Positions 1-9,068 are shown, counted from the first letter of the stretch. The stretch is 64,000 nt of DNA from DATLMR01 sp964615905 (GCA_964615905.1 CAZTUB010000001.1:1-64000), one strand, 5' to 3'. The notes: generated from the letters alone by a model not told the origin. Translations and numbers: made by a program.

Positions 1-1182
1 GCTGACCTCGACCGCCGACGCGAACCAGAACAGGTCAGGGTCTATGTCGCCCGCGCGCGCGCGGCGGCGAGCGCGGCGCGCGGTCCGAATCGATGTAAAG
101 ATTATCCAGACGAAAAGGATCAGCCCGAATATGCCAAGCTCTGTCGCGACCTGGAGGAATGTGTTGTGCGGCGAGATCGTCAGCTCCGTCTGAGCGAACT
201 TTCTGTGCGCGTGCTGAAACCCCGCGATCCCTACGCCCGTCACCGGGTAAGTAAAGAAGATTCTAATGCCGGTCCCCCAGATCATCAGCCGGCTATTATC
301 TTCTTTCATGTTGAAGTTGTAATCCTGCTTGTAGTTGTAGATTGTGCTGATCCGGTCCCAGTAAGTCTTCGGCGCAAAGCACAAAAAGAGCAGCACGCCG
401 ACGGCCATCGTCATCAGCGTGTACTTGCGCATCTGTTTTGAGCCCCTGATAAAGATCAGGCTGCTGATAAGGATCAGGCCTAAAAACCCACCGCGCGAGC
501 CTGTTTTGACCATACCCGCTAGCATCAACCCGATTCCGGCTATCAGCAGCACGCGGCCCGGCAACCTGGCGTCTTTCAACATGAAGAAGGCGAACGGTAT
601 TGTGATGACGAAAAGCAGCGCCAGATCGTTCACGTCATAAGTGCCGCCGACAGATACCCGCCCCGGCTCGAACTTGTTTGTCACAAGCGGCCCGAAGCGG
701 AGCAGCATCGCAAGCACGAGCGCCGAGCACCCCGCGACGAGCGCGCCCGCGACCACTCGCGCGTCGCGGTTGGTCCTGACCGCCTGAACGAGCAGGTAGA
801 CTATGATTATGTTCCTGGTGTAGATGTCGACGATATAATCAAGGCTGCCCGAAGGCCAGAACGAGATGGGGACAAGCAGGGTCGCAATCACGAGCATCAG
901 GAGCAGGTTTCTTAGCTGCGGGATGGCGCTGATTCGCACGCGCGAGTTGATAGCTTCGCGCGACTGCAAGAAGACGAGCGCAACGACGAGCACGACAAAC
1001 TTGGCTATGGAGAGGTCCCTGATCGGCGGGATGATCTGGAGCACCTGCGTCACGAAGATTAGCGTGAGCGCGGCGGCCCCTATAAGCATCAGCGGCAGCC
1101 GGCGGCGGCGGGGCCGCGCAGCCGCTTTGTCGATGTCGCCGCTCAGCTCAAGGTCGAATGGTTCTGTGTACGCGCTCGCCAT
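1..1182 (-). CDS. O-antigen ligase/polymerase family membrane protein (3' end outside window)
   Basis: This is an open reading frame of 394 codons with no stop before the window edge, so the C-terminus is missing. It starts at an ATG 25 nt after the stop of the glycosyltransferase gene. The translation has about ten hydrophobic segments. It also shows the features typical of the Wzy_C ligase family: a SRGGFLGL motif, and a periplasmic loop leading into a SPHNTFLQ motif followed by an ELGIFGLILF helix. Members polymerise or ligate polysaccharide repeat units on undecaprenyl carriers at the periplasmic face. The neighbouring glycosyltransferase and the EPS operon fit that role. The choice between polymerase and ligase cannot be made from sequence. 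The antisense frame here is open over a long stretch but has no recognisable protein. Confidence 0.85.
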   Translation of the reverse strand, partial: MASAYTEPFDLELSGDIDKAAARPRRRRLPLMLIGAAALTLIFVTQVLQIIPPIRDLSIAKFVVLVVALVFLQSREAINSRVRISAIPQLRNLLLMLVIATLLVPISFWPSGSLDYIVDIYTRNIIIVYLLVQAVRTNRDARVVAGALVAGCSALVLAMLLRFGPLVTNKFEPGRVSVGGTYDVNDLALLFVITIPFAFFMLKDARLPGRVLLIAGIGLMLAGMVKTGSRGGFLGLILISSLIFIRGSKQMRKYTLMTMAVGVLLFLCFAPKTYWDRISTIYNYKQDYNFNMKEDNSRLMIWGTGIRIFFTYPVTGVGIAGFQHAHRKFAQTELTISPHNTFLQVATELGIFGLILFVWIIFTSIRTARRARRRARAGDIDPDLFWFASAVEVS

Positions 1183-1207
1183 AACTCTTAACCGACGGGG
1201 TCAGGCT

Positions 1208-2401
1208 TCACCCTTCGGCCTTCACCCTCTGGTTGACGGCCCATATGTCTCGCTTGCCGCGTATGAAGTAGAAGAGGCCGACGAGCGCGGCCGCGTTCAT
1301 CATCGAAAATACGTACGCGAAATTGAGCAGGCGGACTTTGCGATTGTGCCTCGACAACCACCCGCCCGCCAGCACGCTCGCGTAAAAGGCGACCTGCGAG
1401 GCGAGGCTCGCCTGGTAAAGCAGCCCGTTTGCGCTCAAAGCGAACCCTTCGGTGATTCCGAGAGTCGCCACGACAAAGACGTTTGCCGAAAACAGGACCA
1501 GGAAAAAGAGCGGCGCGGCAAGCCTCAAAAGCTTGTGCGAGTAGAACTGGAAAAGCAGCGCGGAGGTCGGCAGGAGCAGCCGGGGCATCAACTGGCACAA
1601 CTGGTAATTGCCCGTCAGGGTGCGGACCTTGCGCGAAAACTCGCGCGATGTGGTCGAGTCGAGGTAATCGTATGCGAGCGCGCGCTCCTCGAATATCACG
1701 CGGCGACCGCCGAGCGCAATCTGCATAGGCGTGTAGATGTCATCGAGGATGGTCGAAGCCGGAAGCGGCTTCCAAAGCTCGCGCCGTATGGCGTAGATCG
1801 CGCCCGTTGCCCCGATGACGGAGTTGAACCGGCTCTCGCTCTTTCTTATCCACTTCTCGTATTCCCAGTAGACCCCTACGCCCGCGCTCACCGACGAGTT
1901 GTCGCGGTTGTCGATCATCAGCTCGCCCGACACCGCGCCGACCGATGTGTCGGCGAAATTGGCTACAAGCTCTTTTATGGCGCGCGGGTCAAACGACTGC
2001 CGCGCGTCCGCAAAGACGACGATGTCGCCCGTGGCCATCTCCATACCGACGTTGAGCGCTGTGGCTTTTCCCATGCGGCGCTCGTAACCGAATACGCGTG
2101 TGCGGCCTCCTGCGAGACGGCGGGCCGAAGCGACGGTTTCGTCCGTCGAGCCGTCCGATACCACGATTGTCTCAAGCAGGTCGGGGGGGTAGTCGGATTC
2201 TAGTATGTTTGCGATCCTCGCTTCGATCCTGCCCGCCTCGTTATGGCAGGCGATGACGACCGAAACGCGCGGCGTGATCTCGCCTTTGTTGACGCTTCGC
2301 GTGCGCACGCGCCCGACTATCCATATGACGAGCGGGTAGCCCGCGTATGTGTAGAGAATTGCTGCGATTGATACCCAGAAAAGGGGCTCTGCTATATGCA
2401 T
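1208..2401 (-). CDS. Family 2 glycosyltransferase, membrane anchored
   Basis: This protein of about 397 residues probably transfers a sugar from a nucleotide donor during polysaccharide synthesis at the inner membrane. An N-terminal membrane helix (about residues 5-30) is followed by a GT-A fold. Visible motifs are SVVIACHNE near residue 47, VVSDGSTDET near 81, an acidic FADAR near 130, and ILDD near 217. Three or four membrane helices fill the last 120 residues. The layout resembles hyaluronan/cellulose synthase-like GT2 enzymes, but the QxxRW motif of processive synthases is not evident. The ATG at 2401 is preferred to the TTG one codon upstream because AGAGG sits 6-7 nt ahead of it. It is followed closely by the O-antigen ligase gene, probably in one operon. 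Confidence 0.85.
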   Translation of the reverse strand: MHIAEPLFWVSIAAILYTYAGYPLVIWIVGRVRTRSVNKGEITPRVSVVIACHNEAGRIEARIANILESDYPPDLLETIVVSDGSTDETVASARRLAGGRTRVFGYERRMGKATALNVGMEMATGDIVVFADARQSFDPRAIKELVANFADTSVGAVSGELMIDNRDNSSVSAGVGVYWEYEKWIRKSESRFNSVIGATGAIYAIRRELWKPLPASTILDDIYTPMQIALGGRRVIFEERALAYDYLDSTTSREFSRKVRTLTGNYQLCQLMPRLLLPTSALLFQFYSHKLLRLAAPLFFLVLFSANVFVVATLGITEGFALSANGLLYQASLASQVAFYASVLAGGWLSRHNRKVRLLNFAYVFSMMNAAALVGLFYFIRGKRDIWAVNQRVKAEG

Positions 2402-2827
2402 CAACTGCCTCTGCCATCAAAAATCCTCTCAACCGGAGTGAAATGCCTAAAGCCTCAACAATTCCAGGCCCGAACCGCCCGGGTTATTAAAGTCTTCACA
2501 TTCCCCGTAAAGGGTGGTATAAGTGTGCCTGGATTGGCGAAGCCCGCTCGATTAAGCTTGCCGGGTCGTTTCGCCTTCAAATGCGATAGGCCGAGCAAGA
2601 TTAGAGCTGACGCGCGCTCCCGACCTGTTTTGCCTCCAAAGTTTTGAATCAGCCTTTACGGGTAATTTAGCCCGGACGCGTTTCAGAATTCGCCCTCTCG
2701 GGATCTTGTCTGGTTTAACCGCTAGCCTGTATTAGTACAAAAGGCGAAGCGCGGCTCAAAGACCGCGCCGGTCGAGATTCCTCGAACGTTTCGGGTTAGG
2801 ATCGGGCTTTAAGTGGGAGATTGACAG
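2402..2827. promoter_or_regulatory. Divergent intergenic region of 426 bp
   Basis: This gap separates the minus-strand glycosyltransferase from the plus-strand sigma-like gene and should hold promoters for both. A weak plus-strand candidate is TTGTCT at 2706-2711, an 18-nt spacer, and TATTAG at 2730-2735. A ribosome site (GGGAG) lies just before the 2828 ATG. A short plus-strand open frame (2396-2647) has no convincing start signal or family resemblance and is not called. I see no strong hairpin or repeat. Confidence 0.35.
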
Positions 2828-4099
2828 ATGGCCGATACAAAGTGGGCTGATCTGCTGTCGGAAGAAGACGTAGAAGGGCTGTGGAATGGATTGTATCAGC
2901 TTATATCCGGACACGCGGCGGTTCGTCCTCTACACTTCGCAATTGACGGGGCGGCCGTAACCTCACAGATAGAGATCAACGCAGACCTGACGCAGGAGCT
3001 GTTCATAGAGCTTTTTCAAAAGCGGCGGTTCGACCATTACAAGGCCAATCGATACACGAACAGCGACATAGACAACGAGCTTGCGCACATCGAAATCCCG
3101 AACATGGTGGGTGCGCGGCTGCGCAAGCGATACCCGGAATCTTTCAGGATGGCCCGCCGTGTAAGCTCGCTGCTAAAGACGAGCGGCCGCTTTCGCAGGT
3201 TTGGCGAGCCTGAAGAAACGGGCGATGCGGCACAATCTGCCCCACGGCGGCGGGGCCGCCCTCCTAAAGCTAAGAAAGAATCACAACCCGACGGCGAGTT
3301 GCAAAAGCAGACCGCGCCGCGACTTCTTTCGGAAGCCGACGCCGATCTTGAGGCCCTCGACGAGCTGGCCGAAGACCTACAGGAACCGGGCAAGCTAAAA
3401 CGAAGGCGCATGGTCAATCAAGTCTTCGGTCTGAGAAGCTGGCCCGGATCAAAAGCGGTCCGAGACTCAGGCCATTTTTCGGAAATGCTCAAAACGGTCC
3501 CCATGCGACGGCGCGACACGCGCGTCGTGGGCAGGTCGGGGTCGTCACAACTGATAATCTCGAACCCGGACCTTGAGAGTTTGATAGTCGAAGTTTTTGA
3601 AGCGATAGATTCACCCGCGGACGTGCGCACCATTCGCCAGCTTGTGCTGGCAAAGATACCGCTACAGGATTACAACGTCGCGTCGCTCGACGAGGAGCTG
3701 AGCGCAGGCTCAAGCGGGTCGGTCTTGCGCCGCGACCCGAGCGACACGCGGGCGACGCCCGAAGCGCTGTTGCTGCGCGAAGAGCAGAACCGGCAGACGG
3801 CCTGCCTTGCCGACGAGTTCCTCCGCTCGCTCAAGCACGCGGTCAATAACAACGAGCGGCGATACCAGCGGCTGCTGCATACGCTCTGGCACTGCTATTA
3901 TAACCCGCAGGGCCCGTCACAGATCGAGATAGCGCGGCTGCTTGGGATAAGCGATTCGCTTGTGAGCGATAACCGCCGCCTGATCGAGCACGAGTTGAGG
4001 AAATTGAAGCTGACGGTAGAAGACGGGGCGATCTTTTCCGAGTCGTTGCAGCGATTGATCACGCATACGGATTCAGGCTCTTACCATATGGCGAGTTAG
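2828..4099 (+). CDS. Sigma-70-like regulator with C-terminal region-4 helix-turn-helix
   Basis: This is a 423-residue protein. Residues of about 310-400 resemble sigma-70 region 4: a helix rich in LLREEQ, then a segment ending in EIARLLGISDSLVSDNRR, a typical region 4.2 recognition helix. The N-terminal 130 residues contain LTQELFIELF and a basic RLRKRYPESFRMARR segment that could correspond to sigma region 2, but this is weak. The middle is a charged linker with an RRRGRPPK stretch resembling an AT-hook. It is much longer than an ECF sigma factor (about 180-200 residues) and lacks an obvious region 3. It faces the EPS operon convergently, so regulation of surface polysaccharide genes is an inference from position. 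It could instead be a non-sigma DNA-binding protein. Confidence 0.6.
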   Translation: MADTKWADLLSEEDVEGLWNGLYQLISGHAAVRPLHFAIDGAAVTSQIEINADLTQELFIELFQKRRFDHYKANRYTNSDIDNELAHIEIPNMVGARLRKRYPESFRMARRVSSLLKTSGRFRRFGEPEETGDAAQSAPRRRGRPPKAKKESQPDGELQKQTAPRLLSEADADLEALDELAEDLQEPGKLKRRRMVNQVFGLRSWPGSKAVRDSGHFSEMLKTVPMRRRDTRVVGRSGSSQLIISNPDLESLIVEVFEAIDSPADVRTIRQLVLAKIPLQDYNVASLDEELSAGSSGSVLRRDPSDTRATPEALLLREEQNRQTACLADEFLRSLKHAVNNNERRYQRLLHTLWHCYYNPQGPSQIEIARLLGISDSLVSDNRRLIEHELRKLKLTVEDGAIFSESLQRLITHTDSGSYHMAS

Positions 4100-4174
4100 C
4101 TTTTCGGGTGAGATGACGGGTCGGTCCGCCGCGCGGAATTCGCCCCTCGATTTGACACCGCTTTCCGGCTTCGG

Positions 4175-4513
4175 CTAGACGACGCTCGTTCCCGCGCCGG
4201 AGTTCGAATAGAACCGCCTGAGCAGCTCGTCCACCTCTTTTTTGCCTATGACCTCAAAGACAACGCTTGGCGGGACGTTCAACCCATCGGCCAGTTTGAG
4301 CGCCGTCTCGACGTTGAGCGTGTTTACCACCGACGACAAAATCTTTGACAACAGACCTTGATCGAACCCTGTCTGGCGACAGAAATCGACCTGCCGTAAT
4401 CCCTTGTCACGCAATCTGGTGCTGACAAGAACCGCTAAAGGGCTGCGTCGGTATTCGGTTTGAACGTCAGCGGCTCCCATATCTTCAGAGGAACTAAATA
4501 TAGGCTTTGCCAT
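4175..4513 (-). CDS. XRE-family helix-turn-helix regulator
   Basis: This is a small cytoplasmic protein of 112 residues. A Cro/C1-type DNA-binding domain spans about residues 27-82. It has the pattern LRDKGLRQVDFCRQTGFDQG, then LLSKIL as the recognition helix, and then a helix matching LETALKLADGLNVP-type family sequence. No effector domain is present. It is the last gene of the minus-strand EPS operon, about 90 nt after the export gene. An 11-bp G/C palindrome just upstream of its ATG could be its own operator. A role as local EPS regulator is inferred from position only. Confidence 0.8.
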   Translation of the reverse strand: MAKPIFSSSEDMGAADVQTEYRRSPLAVLVSTRLRDKGLRQVDFCRQTGFDQGLLSKILSSVVNTLNVETALKLADGLNVPPSVVFEVIGKKEVDELLRRFYSNSGAGTSVV

Positions 4514-4515
4514 TT

Positions 4516-4526
4516 AGGGGACCCCT
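4516..4526. promoter_or_regulatory. Short palindrome in front of the XRE start codon
   Basis: AGGGGACCCCT is a 5-bp inverted repeat with a one-base centre, two bases upstream of the XRE start codon. A site in this position would overlap the ribosome-binding region, and its GGGG could also serve as that region. Autoregulation by the XRE protein is possible but unproven. Such a short palindrome can also occur by chance. Confidence 0.3.
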
Positions 4527-4603
4527 CGATCTATCATTCTTTGTGCGGAATGCCTGCCACGTCGTTCGAGTCCTTCGGGCCGGTCCACTCTCCGGCTAAG
4601 GCT

Positions 4604-5419
4604 CTACTGCGTTCCCCCTCGCGAGAGAAACGAGATGAAGTTCGTGACACCTAACATGCTTGTTATCTTGCCCAGCTTCTTGAAAGTATTGCCGTGTACT
4701 ATGATGGTATCGCCCGCCCTGAGGTATATGTTCTCTTCAGGGTTGGCCTTGCCCTTCAAAATCTTCTTCACGTCGACTTTCAGCATCTGCACGCGCCCGT
4801 CTTCGAACTGGCGAAGCACGGAGACGTTGCTGCCGCTGCCGGTTTCCGATATTCCGCCGGCTTCGCTTATGATGTCGAGCACGCGCATGGGGCGAGTCAA
4901 TATCTTGACCCCGGGGTGGCGCACGTCGCCGAGCACGCCGATCTTTGCGCTGTGCGCTTCAAGCAGCGCTATGGTCACTCGCGGGTCTTTGATGAACTCG
5001 GAGACCGCCGCCGTCAGGTGCGCCTGTATCTGCGGGACCGTCTTGCCTACGACCGTCACGTTTCCGAGCAGCGGGTAATAGACCTGGCCCACGGGCGAGA
5101 CGACCGTGCGATCAACAGAGTCCTGCGGGTGCTTTTCGACATAGATTCCGAGCACGTCGCCCGGCCCCAGCCTGTAAGAGTTATAAAAGCCCTCGTAGAC
5201 AGAGCTGATCTGAGACTGTATCGCCGCTTCTTCCGCAGGGTCTGCCTGCTCTAAAGCGGCGGCGGCTGACGAAGTCTTTGAATCCTTCTCGGATATTTTC
5301 TCAGAAGCTCGGCGCGGGCGGTCCTCCTGCGTCTGGGCCGAAGCAATCGCCTGCCCCGCGCAGACAGCTATCATCGCCGCCGCCACAAAGCTCATCACCT
5401 TTTTAGTCAGGCTTTTCAT
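4604..5419 (-). CDS. Polysaccharide export protein, Wza/GumB-like
   Basis: This 271-residue exported protein is likely the outer-membrane or periplasmic secretin-like channel of the EPS system. A signal peptide covers about residues 1-28, with no clear lipobox cysteine. A Poly_export domain lies at about 75-150 and starts with YRLGPGDVLGIYV. An SLBB domain lies at about 155-215 (IGVLGDVRHPGVK, then LDIISEAGGIS). It is shorter than E. coli Wza (about 380 residues) and has one clear SLBB domain. The start ATG follows GAGGAGAG. It lies 29 nt downstream of the sugar transferase gene in the same operon. Confidence 0.88.
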   Translation of the reverse strand: MKSLTKKVMSFVAAAMIAVCAGQAIASAQTQEDRPRRASEKISEKDSKTSSAAAALEQADPAEEAAIQSQISSVYEGFYNSYRLGPGDVLGIYVEKHPQDSVDRTVVSPVGQVYYPLLGNVTVVGKTVPQIQAHLTAAVSEFIKDPRVTIALLEAHSAKIGVLGDVRHPGVKILTRPMRVLDIISEAGGISETGSGSNVSVLRQFEDGRVQMLKVDVKKILKGKANPEENIYLRAGDTIIVHGNTFKKLGKITSMLGVTNFISFLSRGGTQ

Positions 5420-5448
5420 CGATACTCTCCTCGCTTAACTCTGCCGGC

Positions 5449-6822
5449 CTATCTCCCGCCGCGACCGAATAGAACGGTCTTGACCGTTTCAAAGATTATG
5501 ATTGCGTCCAGCCTGAACGACTGGTTCTTGATGTAGTAGAGGTCGAACCTGAGCTTTTCGATAGAGTCCTCGACCGACGAGCCGTAAGGGAACTTGATCT
5601 GCGCCCACCCCGTAAGCCCCGGCTTCACCAGGTGGCGCTGCGTGTAATAGGGTATATCCGCGCTCAACCGGTCTACGAATACCGGCCGTTCCGGTCGCGG
5701 GCCGACGAAGTTCATGTCGCCTCTGAGTATATTTATAAACTGCGGCAACTCGTCCAAGCGGAGCTTGCGGATAATGCGACCGACTCGCGTAACGCGGGGG
5801 TCGGAGGCTTCGGCCCAGACGGGGCCGGAATTCTTCTCCGCGCCCGCGGTCATCGAGCGGAACTTGATTATCTTGAACCTGCGGCCGTTCTTGCCTACGC
5901 GCTCCTGCGTGTAAAAGACGGGGCCTGCCGAGTCGAGTTTGACCGCGACGGCGACGATTGCCATGATCGGCACTGAAAGCGCGAACCCCAGCGCCGCGAG
6001 CATCACGTTTATCACGCGACGAAGGTGGTGCGCCACATCCGAGAATCGGCTGCCTCTTGAGAAGATCAGCCAACTCGGCCTCAGCATCTCTGTCGCGATC
6101 TTGCCCGTCAGCCGCTCGTAGTAGCAGGCGCTCTCTTCGACGGCGACCCGCCCGCTCAACGTCAGGTTCAAAAGCTCTTCGGTGGGGAACTTGCCGCGCC
6201 GGTCTTCTACGGCCACGACGATTCGGTCTACGTGATGCGCTTCGACAAGCTGCGTTATGTTTTCGGTCAACCCGAGCACGGACGGGTTTATAAGGCTCTT
6301 GCCGACAAGCTCAGGCCGGTTGTCGACGAAGCCGACCACGTGAAACCCAGCGTTGTGCCGCTCAAGCGTAGCGCGTGCGATCTCGACCGCCTGTTCGCCC
6401 GAACCGAGTATCATCACCCGCTCGCGTATGCCGATCTGCGGGTGGCCCTGGCTCCAGGCAACGACTATCCGCCACAAGGCGACTGTGATAAACGTGATGG
6501 CGAGCTTGACCAGAAAGACGCCGCGACCCAGTTCCATCGTCGGGACGGCATAAAAGAGGATTGAGAGCAGGACCGTAGCCGCGCCGAGCGACTTGCCGAG
6601 ATTGATAAGGACACGGCGGTAACTTCTGGTCGCCGGAAGATCGTAGAGGTCAAAGAGATAGAACACAAACTGTATGACCGATGTTACGATCAGCAGCTTT
6701 ATCCAGCCACGGTTGTATACGACCTCCCACGGAGCGTCCGACCCCACGCGCGCGTAAGCCGCCGCAAGCCCCGCGAACAGGAGCAGCACAGTTTCTGATG
6801 CGATCAAAGAAATACGTCTCAT
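5449..6822 (-). CDS. Undecaprenyl-phosphate sugar phosphotransferase (WbaP/EpsE-like)
   Basis: This 457-residue membrane enzyme starts repeat-unit synthesis by moving a sugar-1-phosphate onto undecaprenyl phosphate at the inner membrane. Four to five N-terminal membrane helices are followed by a Rossmann-like domain (RVMILGSGEQAVEIAR near residue 135). A further membrane helix precedes the C-terminal bacterial sugar transferase domain. That domain has GPVFYTQERVGKNG, FKIIKFRSM, LRLDELPQFINIL and FVGPRPERP in the expected order. These are hallmarks of the polyprenyl phosphohexose transferase family. The sugar, glucose or galactose, cannot be told. It lies between the tyrosine-kinase-type ATPase and the export gene. 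Confidence 0.92.
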   Translation of the reverse strand: MRRISLIASETVLLLFAGLAAAYARVGSDAPWEVVYNRGWIKLLIVTSVIQFVFYLFDLYDLPATRSYRRVLINLGKSLGAATVLLSILFYAVPTMELGRGVFLVKLAITFITVALWRIVVAWSQGHPQIGIRERVMILGSGEQAVEIARATLERHNAGFHVVGFVDNRPELVGKSLINPSVLGLTENITQLVEAHHVDRIVVAVEDRRGKFPTEELLNLTLSGRVAVEESACYYERLTGKIATEMLRPSWLIFSRGSRFSDVAHHLRRVINVMLAALGFALSVPIMAIVAVAVKLDSAGPVFYTQERVGKNGRRFKIIKFRSMTAGAEKNSGPVWAEASDPRVTRVGRIIRKLRLDELPQFINILRGDMNFVGPRPERPVFVDRLSADIPYYTQRHLVKPGLTGWAQIKFPYGSSVEDSIEKLRFDLYYIKNQSFRLDAIIIFETVKTVLFGRGGR

Positions 6823-6893
6823 TTAACTCTCTCCCCGGTTGCTCCACTCGTACAACCGCAACTTCGGGGTCATCCCACTTTCGAGCAGGCGGC

Positions 6894-8006
6894 TCACCGA
6901 GCCTTCTTTAAAAGCGACCTGACGCCGCCTTTTTTCTTCTTGTTATAAGCGACCTCTTCGCCGGTCTGCGCCTGGTTGAGCACCACGCCTACGCGGCGCT
7001 CTTTGGGCACGAGCTTCAAAGCGTCCGTAACGGCCGTGTGGTGCGTGTGGGTTGCTCGCACGACCATCGCCGTTCCGTCGACGATTGACGCCAGACGCTG
7101 CGCATCGGCGAATTGAAGGATGGGGGGGGCATCTATGATTATGAAATCGAATTGCTGCTCCAGGGTCTCAAGCAACTTCTCTACCCGCGACGACGTGAGG
7201 GCGTGAGCAAGAGTCGCGCCGTCGGAGTTATACTCTTCGGCTTCTCCTGCGTCGCCTTTCGAAGCGGAGGCCGCAAGCACGTAAAGCCCGTTCGGTTCGA
7301 GGCGCACTGCCGTATCCTTAAACGACGCGCGGTCTTCGACCACGTCTAGCCATCCGCGGTCGGGTTTGACGCCGAGCATACGAGCAATCGAGGGGCAGCG
7401 CAGGTCAGCGTCTATCAAAAGCACGCGGCGCTCGCCGGGCTTTGCCATAATCCAGGCGAGGTTTGCGGCCACGGTCGTTTTGCCTTCGCCTGCGTGCGCG
7501 CTCGTGACGAGCAATGTCTTCAGCTTGCGGCGCGTCGAAAGATTGAGCAGGCGAACGGCCAGCGTGCGGTAACGCTCGGAGGCGAGAACGTCGCTTCCGG
7601 CGATTGCGGCAAGGTGCGGATCGACCGAGAGCGTCGCTACGTTTGTCGACTGGCGAGGCTCTTCGAAGACCTGTGGGGGCGCGGGAGCGGGAGCGACGCG
7701 CAGGCGGGTCGACTGTGCAGGCTCAGGCATCGTGGCCAGCAGTTCCGCCACGGCCTGGTCGAGCACGAACGAATCCGACGTTACCGGCTCTGCGTCAATC
7801 GCCTCGAACGGCTGTTGAAAGTTTGGAGAGATAAACCCGTCGACGTGCCGGTTTATATCAAAGTCTAAGAATGCGTCGGCCGCGGCCGGCTGCGCCTTGC
7901 TCTCCGGCTGGACCTTTGACGCCTCGTTCGGAGCGGGGCGGCCTATCGGACGCTCCGTCTCTTTATACCGCTCGGCTCTCATCAATGCGTTGTAGACTCT
8001 GCCCAT
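6894..8006 (-). CDS. Tyrosine-kinase-type ATPase of the polysaccharide co-polymerase system (CpsD/Wzc-C-like)
   Basis: This cytoplasmic ATPase of 370 residues should work with the Wzz/GumC protein encoded three genes upstream. The first 130 residues are Pro/Ala-rich and lack an obvious fold. The BY-kinase core then shows Walker A (SAHAGEGKTT, about 169-178), Walker A' (VLLIDADLR, about 195-203) and Walker B (FIIIDAPP). The C-terminus is lysine-rich and has a single tyrosine, so the tyrosine cluster that BY-kinases autophosphorylate is missing. It may be a pure ATPase or may phosphorylate other targets. The ATG follows AGAGGCG. Confidence 0.88.
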   Translation of the reverse strand: MGRVYNALMRAERYKETERPIGRPAPNEASKVQPESKAQPAAADAFLDFDINRHVDGFISPNFQQPFEAIDAEPVTSDSFVLDQAVAELLATMPEPAQSTRLRVAPAPAPPQVFEEPRQSTNVATLSVDPHLAAIAGSDVLASERYRTLAVRLLNLSTRRKLKTLLVTSAHAGEGKTTVAANLAWIMAKPGERRVLLIDADLRCPSIARMLGVKPDRGWLDVVEDRASFKDTAVRLEPNGLYVLAASASKGDAGEAEEYNSDGATLAHALTSSRVEKLLETLEQQFDFIIIDAPPILQFADAQRLASIVDGTAMVVRATHTHHTAVTDALKLVPKERRVGVVLNQAQTGEEVAYNKKKKGGVRSLLKKAR

Positions 8007-8033
8007 TTAATCGCCTCTAATCGCTGATCGGAA

Positions 8034-9068
8034 CTAAGACTTTCTGGTGACGCGAACGCGCGAGAAGAATTTCAACGCGACCTCTTCGCCCATCGAATCG
8101 TTATTGATCGCAAACTTGAATTTGCGCGCGGTCGTCTCGTCGTCCTCATCGCGTCTGATGTAGCGGACATTTTCGCCTGACTCTGCCGCACGAACGGCTT
8201 CGCGCCCTGCGCTGTCGTGGCGCGCGGCGGCCGAAGCGGCGGTCACGGGAGAGCTGACTTCGAGCGGCGTCAAATCGAGCACGCCTATCACATCCTCTAT
8301 GATCGAGCGCGTGATGCGGCGGCTCTGCTCGCTAAAGCCCGTAAGCAGCGCGTTGTCGCAGATGTTGTTTATGATGCGCGGTATGCCGCCGGAAAACTGG
8401 TGGATCATCCTCAGCGAAGCCGGGTCGAACATGTTCTCGTCGCGCGCGCCTGCGACCCTCAACCGCCACCCGATATACTCGGCCGTCTCGTGCTGGCTGA
8501 GCGGCTGGATCGAGCACTTGAGGCTCACGCGCTGCTTGAGCTGGCGCAGCTCAGGTTGCGCGAACAGGTCGTGAAGCTCCGGCTGGCCGCACAGTATAAC
8601 CTGAAGAAGCTTTTCGCGGTTGGTCTCGAAATTAGAGAGCAGTCTTATCTCTTCGAGCAGGTGGTGCGGCAGAAGGTGCGCCTCGTCCACGACGAGCACT
8701 GTCCTGAGTCCCTGCGCGTGTCTCGACATTAGCAGGTAGCCGAGCATTCTGAGCATGGCCGCTTTCGACGCCTGGGGCTTGAGGCGGAATTCGCCCGCTA
8801 GGAGGTCGAAGAACTCTCCCGTAGAAAGAATCGGGTTGAAGATATAAGCGGCGAGGATCGAGCGGTCGAGCGATTGAAGCATCGAGCGCAGGATGGTCGT
8901 CTTGCCCGTGCCGACTTCGCCCGTGACGACGACGAGCCCCTTGCCGTTTTCGATCCCGTACTGGAGGTTGGCAAAGACTTCGAGCAGGCTGTCTGTGCGG
9001 AAAAGATAGCTTGGGTCCGGCGCCAGGCTGAAAGGTATGTCGCGCAGTCCGTAGAATTCCTGATACAT
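8034..9068 (-). CDS. ExeA-like AAA ATPase of the EPS locus
   Basis: This 344-residue protein resembles the general-secretion ATPase ExeA and the ATPases found in exosortase-linked EPS loci. It begins with MYQEFYGLRDIPFSLAPDP, typical of the family. Walker A is GEVGTGKTT (residues 50-58) and Walker B is VLVVDEAH (about 124-131). A sensor-type LSNFETN and an arginine-rich lid domain follow. The C-terminal 80 residues are charged and variable, with no peptidoglycan-binding domain visible. It sits between the chain-length gene and the kinase gene. A role in organising or powering polysaccharide export is inferred from context. Confidence 0.88.
   Translation of the reverse strand: MYQEFYGLRDIPFSLAPDPSYLFRTDSLLEVFANLQYGIENGKGLVVVTGEVGTGKTTILRSMLQSLDRSILAAYIFNPILSTGEFFDLLAGEFRLKPQASKAAMLRMLGYLLMSRHAQGLRTVLVVDEAHLLPHHLLEEIRLLSNFETNREKLLQVILCGQPELHDLFAQPELRQLKQRVSLKCSIQPLSQHETAEYIGWRLRVAGARDENMFDPASLRMIHQFSGGIPRIINNICDNALLTGFSEQSRRITRSIIEDVIGVLDLTPLEVSSPVTAASAAARHDSAGREAVRAAESGENVRYIRRDEDDETTARKFKFAINNDSMGEEVALKFFSRVRVTRKS

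Noticed and set aside
866..2203. Long open frame opposite the O-antigen ligase and glycosyltransferase genes
   Set aside because: Arg/Ala-rich product with no family pattern; the minus-strand genes read as clear protein families, so this is a shadow of high GC codon use.
2396..2647. 83-codon plus-strand frame in the 2402-2827 gap
   Set aside because: No ribosome site, composition not protein-like, and it overlaps the start of the glycosyltransferase gene.
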